The position numbers and the translations under genes were made by a program. The notes beneath the pieces were generated by a model. That model ran no database searches, was not told the origin of the DNA, and saw nothing but the letters and a program-made list of their open reading frames with translations. A stretch of 64,000 bases of DNA. Source: an uncultured Clostridia bacterium. Its GTDB lineage: Bacteria; Bacillota; Clostridia; Lachnospirales; Anaerotignaceae. Below, piece by piece: positions 52,951 through 61,652 of this stretch (its first letter is position 1; each line of letters opens with the position of its first letter). The DNA lies in assembly GCA_910586765.1 (NCBI GenBank), contig CAJUJJ010000003.1:71645-135644 (forward strand). The letters are read 5' to 3'.

Positions 52951-53868
52951 ATGGAACAGCAAACAAAAAATAAATGGAAAGGATTTTTATTAGTTGCTTT
53001 TGGTGCTTGTTGCTGGGGTATTTCAGGAAATGTAGGACAATTTTTAAAAACAACAAGGGGTTTTTCACTAGAATGGATTGTATCTTGCCGTTTGCTAGTA
53101 GGAGGATTTTTACTTTTGTGTTATTTGTTTTTAAAACATAATAAAAAAATGTTTGAAATATGGCAGAAAAAAGAATATAGAATAGCATTACCTGTTTTTG
53201 CTATATTTGGTATGCTGCCTGCACAATATACTTATTTTGTAGCAATTAAATATTCTAATGCTGCTACGGCAACGGTATTGCAATATACAGGCCCTGTATT
53301 GATTGTGATTTATATGGCATTAAGACAGAAAAAATTGCCTTCTAAAGCAGAATGTATTGCTGTATTTTGTGCATTGTTTGGTACATTTTTGCTTGCTACA
53401 AATGGTAATTTACATAGTTTGACATTGTCACCAAAGGCATTGTTTTGGGGTGTGCTTTCTGCTTTTGCATTGGCATTTTATACCATACAGCCTAAAAAGT
53501 TGTTAGAAAAATGGGATTCTTCTTTTGTAATAGGTTGGGGTATGTTTTTAGCAGGTATTGCGATTTTTCCTATTCACCCTATTACCAGTTTTACTGGTAC
53601 AATGGACATAGGAGCAGTGATAGCAATGCTATTTATATTGTCATTTGGTACAATATTTGCTTTTTGTTGTTATTTGGCTGGTGTTGCCATTGTAGGAGCA
53701 ACAAAGGGAAGTTTAATTGCTTGTTTAGAACCTTTGTCTGCAACTGTAGTTTCTATTGTTTGGCTCAAACAAAATTTTAGTGCTATAGATTTTGTAGGTT
53801 TTGTTTTTATTATTGCTACAATAGGTATATTATCATTACCTAAAAAAGAAGTAGCTTTCAAATCATAA
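52951..53868 (+). CDS. EamA-family transporter (DMT superfamily)
   Basis: A 305-residue membrane protein with about ten helices in two EamA repeats (start W-K-G-F-L-L-V-A-F-G-A-C-C-W-G near 11, and A-L-F-W-G-V-L-S-A-F near 162). Family members export amino acids or metabolites; the substrate is unknown. The frame extends to 52924, but AAAGGTG before ATG 52951 sets the start. A bidirectional terminator separates it from rubrerythrin. Confidence 0.9.
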   Translation: MEQQTKNKWKGFLLVAFGACCWGISGNVGQFLKTTRGFSLEWIVSCRLLVGGFLLLCYLFLKHNKKMFEIWQKKEYRIALPVFAIFGMLPAQYTYFVAIKYSNAATATVLQYTGPVLIVIYMALRQKKLPSKAECIAVFCALFGTFLLATNGNLHSLTLSPKALFWGVLSAFALAFYTIQPKKLLEKWDSSFVIGWGMFLAGIAIFPIHPITSFTGTMDIGAVIAMLFILSFGTIFAFCCYLAGVAIVGATKGSLIACLEPLSATVVSIVWLKQNFSAIDFVGFVFIIATIGILSLPKKEVAFKS

Positions 53869-53882
53869 TAGTATAGTACAAA

Positions 53883-53928
53883 ATAGTCTGCTGCCTTTTG
53901 ACATAATATAGACAGCAGACTATTTTTA
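53883..53928. terminator. Bidirectional terminator between EamA and rubrerythrin
   Basis: A perfect 11-bp stem ATAGTCTGCTG / CAGCAGACTAT with A/T runs outside. Confidence 0.88.
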
Positions 53929-53933
53929 AAGTA

Positions 53934-54497
53934 TTATTTAAAAATTTCACAAGGCTCAAAAGAACCAATGGCGTGACAAGTGGAACAAACATCAGGACGC
54001 TGTTCATATGTAGCACCACAGAACATACAACGATAACCATTCACTTTCTGTTTTTGTTCTGTTTTTACAGGAGCTTCTGGTGTTTTTCTATTTTTTTGCA
54101 TTAAATGAAGCATTGCTTCTAAAAATCTTCTTTCGTGGTCGTGTTCAATTTTGGCAATATTTTGAAAAAGCTGTGCTAATTCTGTCAGACCTTCTTCTTC
54201 TGCTGTTTTTGCAAAAGAAGGATACATGTTTGTCCATTCTGCATTTTCGCCAGAAGCAGCATCTTTTAAATTAGATAAACTGTCAGACAATTCCCCATAT
54301 AATGTTGTATACAATAGTTTGGCGTGGGTAGACTCATTTAATGCCATTTTTTCAAATAGTTCTGCAATTTCATTATGTCCTTCTTTTTTTGCTACTGCGG
54401 CAAAAAAAGTATATTTGTTACGGGCTAATGACTCTCCCATAAGTGCAGCTTTTACATTTTGTTCAGATTGTGTTCCTTTTAATTCCATATATGCCAT
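53934..54497 (-). CDS. rbr: Rubrerythrin
   Basis: A 187-residue non-heme di-iron peroxidase protecting anaerobes from hydrogen peroxide. Ferritin-like four-helix part (1-135) with iron ligands in E-S-L-A-R-N-K-Y, N-E-S-T-H-A-K and I-E-H-D-H-E-R-R. The C-terminal rubredoxin domain has C-M-F-C near 163-166 and C-S-T-C near 174-177 for a single iron. Length and order are normal. The promoter carries a PerR/Fur-type box, fitting stress control. Confidence 0.97.
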   Translation of the reverse strand: MAYMELKGTQSEQNVKAALMGESLARNKYTFFAAVAKKEGHNEIAELFEKMALNESTHAKLLYTTLYGELSDSLSNLKDAASGENAEWTNMYPSFAKTAEEEGLTELAQLFQNIAKIEHDHERRFLEAMLHLMQKNRKTPEAPVKTEQKQKVNGYRCMFCGATYEQRPDVCSTCHAIGSFEPCEIFK

Positions 54498-54528
54498 TCT
54501 CCTTTATATTATAATAATAAAAATTATT

Positions 54529-54575
54529 TGATAATGATTATTAAGTATTATAATATATTTTTTACTATATTTCAA
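54529..54575 (-). promoter_or_regulatory. rbr promoter with Fur/PerR-type operator
   Basis: On the minus strand: TTGAAA (54570-54575), 17 bases, TATAAT (54547-54552). At 54529-54543 the sequence TGATAATGATTATTA matches 14 of 15 bases of the 7-1-7 box TGATAATnATTATCA, just downstream of the -10. PerR is the usual regulator of rubrerythrin; Fur cannot be separated from it by the site alone. Confidence 0.8.
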
Positions 54576-54661
54576 CATTTATTTATAATATTGTAAATAG
54601 ATGTGTAGAAGCTAATATATTAAATTTTATTGATTTGTATTGTACAAAATATCAAGCGATA

Positions 54662-54690
54662 TTGTAATATTACAAAATATTTGTTAAAAT
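54662..54690 (+). promoter_or_regulatory. SulP promoter with a palindrome on the -35
   Basis: TTGTAA (54662-54667), 17 bases, TAAAAT (54685-54690). A perfect 14-base palindrome TTGTAATATTACAA at 54662-54675 overlaps the -35 and may be a repressor site; the regulator is not known. Confidence 0.55.
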
Positions 54691-54757
54691 AAAAAAAGTT
54701 ATGTATTTCGTATACAAAGTTGTAATTTTTGATGGTATGAAAAAAGGGGGATTTATT

Positions 54758-56413
54758 GTGTTTTCTACATTCCGAAAGGAATTAAAACAAGAGTTTAAAG
54801 GGTATAATGGTGCATTGCTTGCAAAAGATGCTATGGCAGGTTTGACAGTAGCAGCGGTAGCATTGCCGTTGGCATTGGCATTTGGTGTAAGTAGTGGTGC
54901 AGATGCCGGTGCAGGATTGGTAACAGCAATTATTGCAGGTATTGTAATGAGCGTACTATCAGGGGCATATTATCAAATATCAGGGCCAACAGGAGCAATG
55001 GCAGCCATATTGATGTCTATTATTGCCTCTTATGGTTTAGATGGTGTGTTTATTGCAACAACATTGGCAGGTGTATTTTTATTGATTGCAGGGATATTTC
55101 ATTTAGGAAAAATGACATCATTTATACCAGCACCCGTTATTACAGGCTTTACATCTGGTATTGCAGTTATTATTGCATTGGGACAAGTAGATAATTTTTT
55201 TGGTGTAACATCACAAGGAAGCAGCACACTAGAGAAAATATTAAGTTATAGAACATTAGGATTTTCTCCAAATATGACAGCAGTTGCTATTGGTGTATTT
55301 GTTATGATATTTATGTTTGTATTTCCTAAAAAGTGGAATGCAATCGTACCAGCATCTTTAATTAGCATTATATTGGCAACAGCCGTTTCTATTGGTATGG
55401 ATTTAGATGTAGCTGTAGTGGGAGAAATACCAAAAACATTATTGCCAGAAAAGAGATTACTTTTTTCTGCAATTAGTGCAGATAAAGTAACAGGACTGAT
55501 TGCACCAGCATTTAGTATTGCCATATTAGGTATGATTGAAAGTTTGCTTTGTGGTGCAAGTGCAGGCAGAATGACAGGAAAACAGTTAAACAGTGACCAG
55601 GAACTTATTGCACAAGGTGTAGGCAATATTATATTACCATTTTTTGGGGGTATTCCAGCTACAGCAGCAATCGCTCGTACCAGTGTTGCAATAAAATCTG
55701 GTGCAAAAACAAGATTAACAGGTGTTTTTCACGCAGTAGGGCTTTTAATTTCAATGTTTTTACTGGGAGATGTTATGTCAAAAATACCGTTAGCAGCGTT
55801 AGCAGGTGTTTTGATGGTAACAGCTTTCCGTATGAATGAATGGATTGCTATAAATTATATATTGTCACATAAATTTAAAGGAGCAATGTTAGAATACATA
55901 GCGACAATGTTAGCAACAATATTATTTGACTTGACAACAGCGATTATTATAGGTGTACTAATTGGTTTGATATTCCTTGTAGTGCAACTTTCTCATATTG
56001 AAATCAATTATGAAAATGTAGATATGGCAAGAATGAAAGTAGATGACCCTGTACTTTGTGAAAGATATAATAATGCAAGAGTGGCTTATATTACGGGTCC
56101 TATGATATTCGCAAATACACAAACAGTAGCAGATATACCAAATCATTTACAAAATTGTGACACATTACTTTTTTCTATGAGAGGGGTATCTAATATTGAT
56201 ATTTCTTGTGCTCAAATTATGATAGAATTGTTGGAAGATTTTCAAAAGAGGGGCATTGATGTAGCAGTTTGTGGTTTACCTACACGTGCTATGGAAATGA
56301 TGCACAGAAGCGGTTTATATGATATGCTTGGAGAAGAAAATTTTTATTGGAGTGTAGAAAGAGCATTATTAACAAATCGTCCTTTGCCTCCTATCAGAAA
56401 AACAGAAATATAA
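54758..56413 (+). CDS. SulP-family anion transporter with STAS domain
   Basis: A 551-residue membrane protein with about 10-12 helices, the SulP start D-A-M-A-G-L-T-V-A-A-V-A-L-P-L-A (about 22-37) and the Q-I-S-G-P-T-G-A-M motif near 83. A cytoplasmic STAS domain spans about 440-540. Family members carry sulfate, bicarbonate or other anions; the substrate cannot be fixed. The frame extends to 54701 but GGGGGA lies before GTG 54758, which is used. The next lipoprotein gene follows by 20 bases. Confidence 0.88.
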   Translation: MFSTFRKELKQEFKGYNGALLAKDAMAGLTVAAVALPLALAFGVSSGADAGAGLVTAIIAGIVMSVLSGAYYQISGPTGAMAAILMSIIASYGLDGVFIATTLAGVFLLIAGIFHLGKMTSFIPAPVITGFTSGIAVIIALGQVDNFFGVTSQGSSTLEKILSYRTLGFSPNMTAVAIGVFVMIFMFVFPKKWNAIVPASLISIILATAVSIGMDLDVAVVGEIPKTLLPEKRLLFSAISADKVTGLIAPAFSIAILGMIESLLCGASAGRMTGKQLNSDQELIAQGVGNIILPFFGGIPATAAIARTSVAIKSGAKTRLTGVFHAVGLLISMFLLGDVMSKIPLAALAGVLMVTAFRMNEWIAINYILSHKFKGAMLEYIATMLATILFDLTTAIIIGVLIGLIFLVVQLSHIEINYENVDMARMKVDDPVLCERYNNARVAYITGPMIFANTQTVADIPNHLQNCDTLLFSMRGVSNIDISCAQIMIELLEDFQKRGIDVAVCGLPTRAMEMMHRSGLYDMLGEENFYWSVERALLTNRPLPPIRKTEI

Positions 56414-56433
56414 TTGTGAAAAGAGGAAATAGT

Positions 56434-56844
56434 ATGAAGAAATGTACATCATTTATTGTAGTATTGTTTTGTATTGTAATGCTTATGGCTTGTAGTAAAA
56501 GTGATATGAGTGTAACCATAATTACTTCTGGTAATTATCATATGGAATTAAGCCAAGAGCAACAAAATAATGAAAAAATTGCACCAGTAATAACAATAAA
56601 TATAGATGATAAAAGCTTTCTATTTAGTTATGATGTACTTTCTTCTTATATCAATATTGGAACATATGAAATTAATGACAATATTTTGACTGCCACAACA
56701 AGCGATGAAAAATATCATTATGTATTTAAAATAGTTGATGAAAATACATTGTCTTTTTTAGAAGAACAATCTTCTAAAATTACTGTTTTTGATACTGCTT
56801 TTTCTGTTGTACCACAAAATGGTGCAGTATTTCAAAAAGAATGA
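56434..56844 (+). CDS. Small lipoprotein of unknown function, 136 residues
   Basis: Not recognised. Signal with lipobox-like L-M-A-C near 16-19, then a compact beta-rich part resembling a lipocalin-type or calycin-type strand pattern (I-G-T-Y-E-I-N-D-N-I-L-T). An upstream ATG lies in the SulP gene; AAGAGGAAA before ATG 56434 sets the start. A dispersed repeat follows directly. Confidence 0.65.
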   Translation: MKKCTSFIVVLFCIVMLMACSKSDMSVTIITSGNYHMELSQEQQNNEKIAPVITINIDDKSFLFSYDVLSSYINIGTYEINDNILTATTSDEKYHYVFKIVDENTLSFLEEQSSKITVFDTAFSVVPQNGAVFQKE

Positions 56845-56877
56845 AAAATAAAGGGTGGCTAAACAAGCATTTTAAAA

Positions 56878-57104
56878 GGGGAACTTTTTTCACTTGTGAA
56901 AAGTTCCCCCAGCGGACTTTGTCCGCTACCCCTTCAAAAACACGCTTGGAGCAGAAAAACCTTGAGGCTTTGGTCTCAGCTTCGCTTCGGTCGTTGCAGA
57001 ACAAACGTCCACTGGACGTTTTGCAACTCAAACTCCACTCGCTTTTGAAAAAGCGAGGCAAAACTTTTATGGAAAACTTCGTTTTCCTGATGACAAACAG
57101 AAAT
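56878..57104 (+). repeat. Dispersed hairpin repeat, copy 2
   Basis: 227 bases in the same order as copy 1: hairpin GGGGAACTTTT / AAAAGTTCCCC (56878-56909); hairpin AGCGGAC / GTCCGCT (56911-56927); the identical 25-base block (56929-56953); TTGAG/CTCA remnant; an extra insert with hairpin GTTGC-AAACGTCC / GGACGTTT-GCAAC (56993-57027); hairpin CTCGCTTTT / AAAAGCGAG (57038-57057); hairpin GGAAAAC / GTTTTCC (57071-57087); and the end block TGATGACAAACAGAAAT. Open frames on either strand here are only readings of the repeat. Confidence 0.85.
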
Positions 57105-57150
57105 AAAAATTATTTTTAAAACTACTCTTTTTGAACATTTCCGAAAAATA

Positions 57151-57182
57151 ATACTAGCAGAAATAAAAATTTCTGCTAGTAT
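57151..57182. terminator. Terminator of recA (bidirectional form)
   Basis: A 13-bp perfect stem ATACTAGCAGAAA / TTTCTGCTAGTAT just after the recA stop on the minus strand. Confidence 0.82.
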
Positions 57183-57189
57183 ACTTATA

Positions 57190-58332
57190 TTATTCATTTT
57201 CTTCTGTATCATCTGTTTGTTGTGCTAATTCAAATTCTTCAGTAAGTATTTCATTTTCGTCATTTTCTTGTTGTTCCATTTCTTCAAAAACTTGACCATC
57301 TACAGGTAAATTATAATATTTTCTGACTTCCATTTCAATTTCTCTACACTGTTCTGGGTGCTCTTTTAAATAGATTTTAGCATTTTCTCTACCTTGTCCA
57401 ATACGTGTTTCTTTATAAGAATACCAAGCACCGCTTTTATTTATCACATCAATTTCTGCTGCTAAATCTAATATATCGCCCTCTTTTGATACACCTTGTC
57501 CATACATAATATCAAATTCTGCTGTTTTGAAAGGAGGAGCAACTTTATTTTTAGCAATTTTTACTTTGGTACGATTGCCAACAACACTATCTCCTTGTTT
57601 GAGTGCATCTGCTTTTCTAATATCGATACGAACAGAAGCATAAAATTTTAATGCTCTACCACCTGTAGTAGTTTCTGGATTACCAAATGTAATACCTATT
57701 TTTTCTCTAAGCTGATTGATAAATACAACAGAACATTTTGACTTATTTGTAATACCTGTCAATTTTCTTAATGCTTGTGACATCAGCCTTGCTTGCAGTC
57801 CCATATGAGAGTCTCCCATTTCTCCCTGTATTTCAGCACGTGGTACTAATGCTGCTACAGAGTCTACAATTACAATGTCAATAGCACCGCTTCTTACCAT
57901 AGTTTCTGCAATTTCAAGTGCTTGCTCTCCATCATCAGGCTGTGAAATATATAAATTGTCAATATCAACTCCTAATGCTTTGGCATATACAGGGTCCATA
58001 GCGTGTTCTGCATCAATGTAGCCTGCAATACCGCCTTGTTTTTGTACTTCTGCCACCATATGCAATGCCATAGTTGTTTTACCAGAAGATTCAGGGCCAT
58101 ATACTTCTATAATTCTACCTTTTGGAATACCGCCTACTCCTAAAGCAATATCTAAACTTAATGAGCCAGTAGGAATTACTTCCACATTCATTTTTGCAGA
58201 GCTATCTCCTAATTTCATAACAGAACCTTTTCCGAACTGTTTTTCAATATAAGCTAATGCTGCTTCTAATGCTTTTTGTTTATCTTCTGGTTTGATTTCT
58301 TCAAATTTTTTAGAACCTTTTTTATCTGCCAT
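57190..58332 (-). CDS. recA: Recombinase RecA
   Basis: A 380-residue recombinase for strand exchange and SOS activation. Walker A G-P-E-S-S-G-K-T is at 79-86; the signature block A-L-K-F-Y-A-S-V-R-I-D-I-R is near 220; loop 2 reads G-N-P-E-T-T-T-G-G-R. The C-terminus is long and acidic (E-E-N-E), as in some Clostridia. The gene has a consensus promoter and an SOS box upstream. Confidence 0.98.
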   Translation of the reverse strand: MADKKGSKKFEEIKPEDKQKALEAALAYIEKQFGKGSVMKLGDSSAKMNVEVIPTGSLSLDIALGVGGIPKGRIIEVYGPESSGKTTMALHMVAEVQKQGGIAGYIDAEHAMDPVYAKALGVDIDNLYISQPDDGEQALEIAETMVRSGAIDIVIVDSVAALVPRAEIQGEMGDSHMGLQARLMSQALRKLTGITNKSKCSVVFINQLREKIGITFGNPETTTGGRALKFYASVRIDIRKADALKQGDSVVGNRTKVKIAKNKVAPPFKTAEFDIMYGQGVSKEGDILDLAAEIDVINKSGAWYSYKETRIGQGRENAKIYLKEHPEQCREIEMEVRKYYNLPVDGQVFEEMEQQENDENEILTEEFELAQQTDDTEENE

Positions 58333-58367
58333 AGTTGTGAAGCCACCCTTTCTGCTATCAAAAATAT

Positions 58368-58411
58368 CGAACTTATGTTCTTATTATAAATCAAAATTCT
58401 ATTTTCGTCAA
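58368..58411 (-). promoter_or_regulatory. recA promoter and LexA (SOS) box
   Basis: On the minus strand: TTGACG (58406-58411), 17 bases, TATAAT (58383-58388). The plus strand reads CGAACTTATGTTC at 58368-58380, matching the Gram-positive SOS box CGAACnnnnGTTC, placed directly over the expected start site. The -35 overlaps the stop of the upstream EamA gene. Confidence 0.92.
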
Positions 58412-59289
58412 CTATTGTTTTCTGTTCTATTTATTTTTGGTTTTTTCTCTGCTAATATCACTGCAAAAAATATCATTGTACAACCAACATATTCTTTGAA
58501 AGACAAACGTTCTCCATACAATACTGCTGCAAAAATAGAAGCAAAAACAGATTCTGTTGTTAATATGATTGCTGCACTAGATGGTTTTGTATATTTTTGT
58601 CCTATAGATTGCAATACAAAATATATTGCAGTACAAAATATTCCCAAAAGCAAAAAATATTTTATTGCAGATGGTGTAAAAAGGGGAAAAGCTGCTTTTT
58701 TGATTTGACGTAATACCAAAAGTGAAGATAGCACAAGCACAGTAATATGTTCTATCAATGCCAAACGAACAGCGTCCCCGCTTTCTAAAAATCTATCTGT
58801 ATAACTTACTTGAAATGCAAATGCTACAGAAGCACTAAAAGACAATATCATACCAATACCATTGTATAAACCACTTGCATCAGAAAGTAATACAATACCT
58901 ACCATTGTAAATGCTACAGCGATAAAACAGTTTCTATTTGGTTTTTTATGAAATATGCCCCAAAGTATAAAAGGTACAACAATCGCTGATAGAGAACCTA
59001 AAAAGGCATTGATAGAGGGAGTTGTATATTGTAATCCTACTGTCAAAAGCACAAACCCCCAAAACAAAAATATACCTAATATAGCACCATTTATATATTC
59101 TTGTATGGTAATCTGTTTTAGTTGTTTACAATACACAATACACAACAATACTGTTGCTATCAAAAAGCGTACCATAATAATTTGAAAAGCACTGTATCCC
59201 ATTTCCAAAAGATATTTTAAAAATACGAAACCTGTGCCTCCTACTGCAGCTGCTGTAAGTAGCATAATATCGCCTTTGTATTGTCTCAT
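58408..59289 (-). CDS. EamA-family transporter (DMT superfamily)
   Basis: A 293-residue membrane protein with about ten hydrophobic helices in two EamA repeats (G-G-T-G-F-V-F-L-K-Y near 18 and M-I-L-S-F-S-A-S-V-A-F near 147). The start overlaps the cinA stop (ATGA), suggesting translational coupling. Substrate unknown; it is distinct from the one at 52951. Confidence 0.9.
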   Translation of the reverse strand: MRQYKGDIMLLTAAAVGGTGFVFLKYLLEMGYSAFQIIMVRFLIATVLLCIVYCKQLKQITIQEYINGAILGIFLFWGFVLLTVGLQYTTPSINAFLGSLSAIVVPFILWGIFHKKPNRNCFIAVAFTMVGIVLLSDASGLYNGIGMILSFSASVAFAFQVSYTDRFLESGDAVRLALIEHITVLVLSSLLVLRQIKKAAFPLFTPSAIKYFLLLGIFCTAIYFVLQSIGQKYTKPSSAAIILTTESVFASIFAAVLYGERLSFKEYVGCTMIFFAVILAEKKPKINRTENNS

Positions 59290-60518
59290 TTCAGAAGCTC
59301 CCTTCTTAACCAGTCTAATGCAGTATGAACAGTTCTAACACGTATTTTTTCTCTATTTCCTACAAAATGACATTCTTTTGTTTTTGTAACGCCATCTATT
59401 GTCAAGCCAATGTAAACCAATCCTACTGGTTTTTGTTCTGTTCCACCGTCTGGCCCTGCAACACCTGTTGTAGATAAACCTATGTTTGTGCCCGCTGTTT
59501 TTGCAGCACCTTCTGCCATTTCTTTTGCAGTTTCTGCACTTACTGCACCATATTTTTGAAGTGTTTCTGATTTTACGCCTAATCTATGTTGTTTTGACGC
59601 ATTAGAATAGGTAACACAACCATCTAAAAATACAGAGGAGATACCAGCATATTCTACCAGTGCAGAAGCAATCGCTCCTCCTGTACAAGATTCTGCTGTA
59701 GCAATTGTTTTTTGTTTTTTGATTAAAAGTTCAGAAACAACTGTTTGCATATTTGTTTCGCCTTCTCCATAGATATTATGTCCAAAACGACGATACATTT
59801 CTTCAGCAACAGGTGTTATCAATTCTTCTGCTTGTTTATTGTCTTTTGCTTTTGCTGTAATTCTTAAAAGAGATTCAGAATCTTTGGCATAAGGTGCAAT
59901 GGTTGGATTTGTTTGGCTGTCAATCAAATCTTTTACCATTGTTTCCATAGCACTTTCTCCTACTCCAGCAATACGAAGTACACGAGATACAAATGTATAT
60001 TCTTGTTTTTGTGCTAAAAATGGTTTGACTTGTTTTTCAAACATAGGTATTGTTTCTTTTGGAGGGCCAGGAAGCATAACTAATATTTTATTGTTTTTTT
60101 CTATAATGATACCAGGTGCTGTACCGTTGTCATTGTAAAGCACTTTGCTGTTTTTAGGTACAAAAGCCTGTTTTCTGTTGTTTTCAGTCATTTGTCTGCC
60201 TACTTTGTTGAAGTAATTTTCTATTCTTTTTAATGCTCTTTCATCAAGAACTAATTCTTCTTCAAAATATTTTGCACCTGTTTCTTTTGTGAGGTCGTCC
60301 TCTGTAGGGCCAAGTCCTCCTGTTGTAATAATTACATTCGCCCTAGAAAATGCGTGAAATATTGTATTTTCTAGTCTTTGTGGATTATCTCCCACAACTG
60401 TCTGATAATGCACATCAATGCCTAATTCTGCTAATTGCAATGCTAAATATTGTGCATTTGTGTTTAATATGTCGCCTAATAATATCTCTGTTCCTACTGC
60501 AATAATTTCTGCTTTCAT
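59286..60518 (-). CDS. cinA: CinA: NMN deamidase / competence-damage-inducible protein
   Basis: A 410-residue two-domain protein. The N-terminal MoCF domain (about 1-170) has G-T-E-I-L-L-G-D-I-L-N-T-N and T-G-G-L-G-P-T-E-D-D (ADP-ribose pyrophosphatase site). The C-terminal CinA domain (about 255-410) has A-E-S-C-T-G-G and G-V-A-G-P-D-G-G (NMN deamidase, NAD recycling). A frame extension to 60587 lacks support; AAAGGAGGATTT precedes ATG 60518. Neighbouring recA and cinA is typical of Gram-positive bacteria. Confidence 0.95.
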   Translation of the reverse strand: MKAEIIAVGTEILLGDILNTNAQYLALQLAELGIDVHYQTVVGDNPQRLENTIFHAFSRANVIITTGGLGPTEDDLTKETGAKYFEEELVLDERALKRIENYFNKVGRQMTENNRKQAFVPKNSKVLYNDNGTAPGIIIEKNNKILVMLPGPPKETIPMFEKQVKPFLAQKQEYTFVSRVLRIAGVGESAMETMVKDLIDSQTNPTIAPYAKDSESLLRITAKAKDNKQAEELITPVAEEMYRRFGHNIYGEGETNMQTVVSELLIKKQKTIATAESCTGGAIASALVEYAGISSVFLDGCVTYSNASKQHRLGVKSETLQKYGAVSAETAKEMAEGAAKTAGTNIGLSTTGVAGPDGGTEQKPVGLVYIGLTIDGVTKTKECHFVGNREKIRVRTVHTALDWLRRELLK

Positions 60519-60558
60519 TGTAAATCCTCCTTTGTTGTTGTATAAAAGCTTTGTTAAA

Positions 60559-60587
60559 ATTTTATCACACAAACCATTTTTATACAA
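60559..60587 (-). promoter_or_regulatory. Predicted cinA promoter
   Basis: On the minus strand: TTGTAT (60582-60587), 17 bases, TAAAAT (60559-60564), about 40 bases before the start codon. Confidence 0.5.
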
Positions 60588-60654
60588 GTATCTCTATATT
60601 GTTTTACCACATACCATTACAATATGAAACACAGTATTGACTGCTTTATTTTTT

Positions 60655-61010
60655 ATTTACGGCAAAACAGCAAAAAAGCACTATTTTTTCACTTCTTTTA
60701 TATATATTATATATTTTTATATCTCTATAGCATTATTTCTATCTATTTTTATATTTTTATAACTTTATTATTATTTTTGCCGTTTTTACCGTAAGTAGTA
60801 TAAAATCCAATTATATCAATACTTTTCGTAACGGCATTTTTAAAAAATTTCTGCCGTAAAACTGCCGTAAAATTTCATTTTTGCCGTAAGTTGTTATAGT
60901 TGATTTTTATTTTTAGTATATGTTGATACATATTGAAAAGTATTATATTACTTTTTTTGTAAAAATATCCTTTATATTACATTTAATTTTGCCGTCCTTT
61001 TTGCCGTCAC
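60655..61010. other. AT-rich gap with a cluster of GCCGT motifs
   Basis: The 594-base gap between cinA and pgsA holds no gene. GCCGT occurs at 60779, 60853, 60864, 60883, 60991 and 61003, and as ACGGC at 60659 and 60831, mostly inside T-rich flanks (TTTTTGCCGTAA pattern). In such AT-rich DNA this density looks non-random. Origin or function is unknown. Confidence 0.5.
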
Positions 61011-61072
61011 TTTCTATCGTCATATTGTATTTTATCTGTTGGTGATTGTGGAAAATATTCTTTATCATAACA

Positions 61073-61107
61073 AAAAATAAGCCAAAGCAATATATACTTT
61101 GGCTTTA
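61073..61107 (-). terminator. Terminator after pgsA
   Basis: Stem AAGCCAAAG / CTTTGGCTT (plus-strand 61080-61106) with, on the minus strand, TATTTTTTG after it. Confidence 0.88.
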
Positions 61108-61112
61108 ATCTA

Positions 61113-61652
61113 TTATCCTTTTAAAACATTTTTATTTTTTACAATATAATCCACACCAGACACTATTGTAAAAAATGTTGCTAACACTATCAATATCAAT
61201 TCTACTATTTCCATACCACTAATATCAAGCAAAACAACAATAATCATTATCATTTGTGTTGTGGTTTTAATTTTACCCCACCAGCTTGCTGCCATAACAA
61301 TGTTGGCTTCCATAGCAAGCGTACGAAATCCTGTAATAGCAAATTCTCTACTCAATATAATAATTACTACCCAAGCAGGTAAATCTTCTAATTCTACCAT
61401 AGCAATCAATGCAGAGCACACAAGCAATTTATCTGCTAAAGGGTCCATAAATTTTCCAAAATTTGTTACCATATTTCTGCTTCTTGCAATATATCCATCT
61501 AAAAAGTCTGTAATAGATGCTACAATAAATATTGCTACTGCAACATATCTGTGAAAAGGTTCTTGCAGCAAATTAGAAAGTAAAACCACTAAAAATACAG
61601 GTATCAGCACAACACGAAGCGTTGTCAGCTTATTCGCTAAATTCATTTCCAT
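61113..61652 (-). CDS. pgsA: CDP-diacylglycerol-glycerol-3-phosphate 3-phosphatidyltransferase
   Basis: A 179-residue membrane enzyme making phosphatidylglycerol phosphate. The CDP-alcohol phosphotransferase motif D-G-x2-A-R-x8-G-x3-D-x3-D is complete (D-F-L-D-G-Y-I-A-R then F-G-K-F-M-D-P-L-A-D), near residues 53-80. Four or more hydrophobic helices are present. The frame opens at 61667, but GGAG before ATG 61652 is preferred. It overlaps the end of rimO by 23 bases. Confidence 0.95.
   Translation of the reverse strand: MEMNLANKLTTLRVVLIPVFLVVLLSNLLQEPFHRYVAVAIFIVASITDFLDGYIARSRNMVTNFGKFMDPLADKLLVCSALIAMVELEDLPAWVVIIILSREFAITGFRTLAMEANIVMAASWWGKIKTTTQMIMIIVVLLDISGMEIVELILIVLATFFTIVSGVDYIVKNKNVLKG

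Noticed and set aside
56780..57119. Open frames on both strands near the end of the lipoprotein gene
   Set aside because: They read through the dispersed repeat (copy 2); hairpin conservation explains them better than coding.
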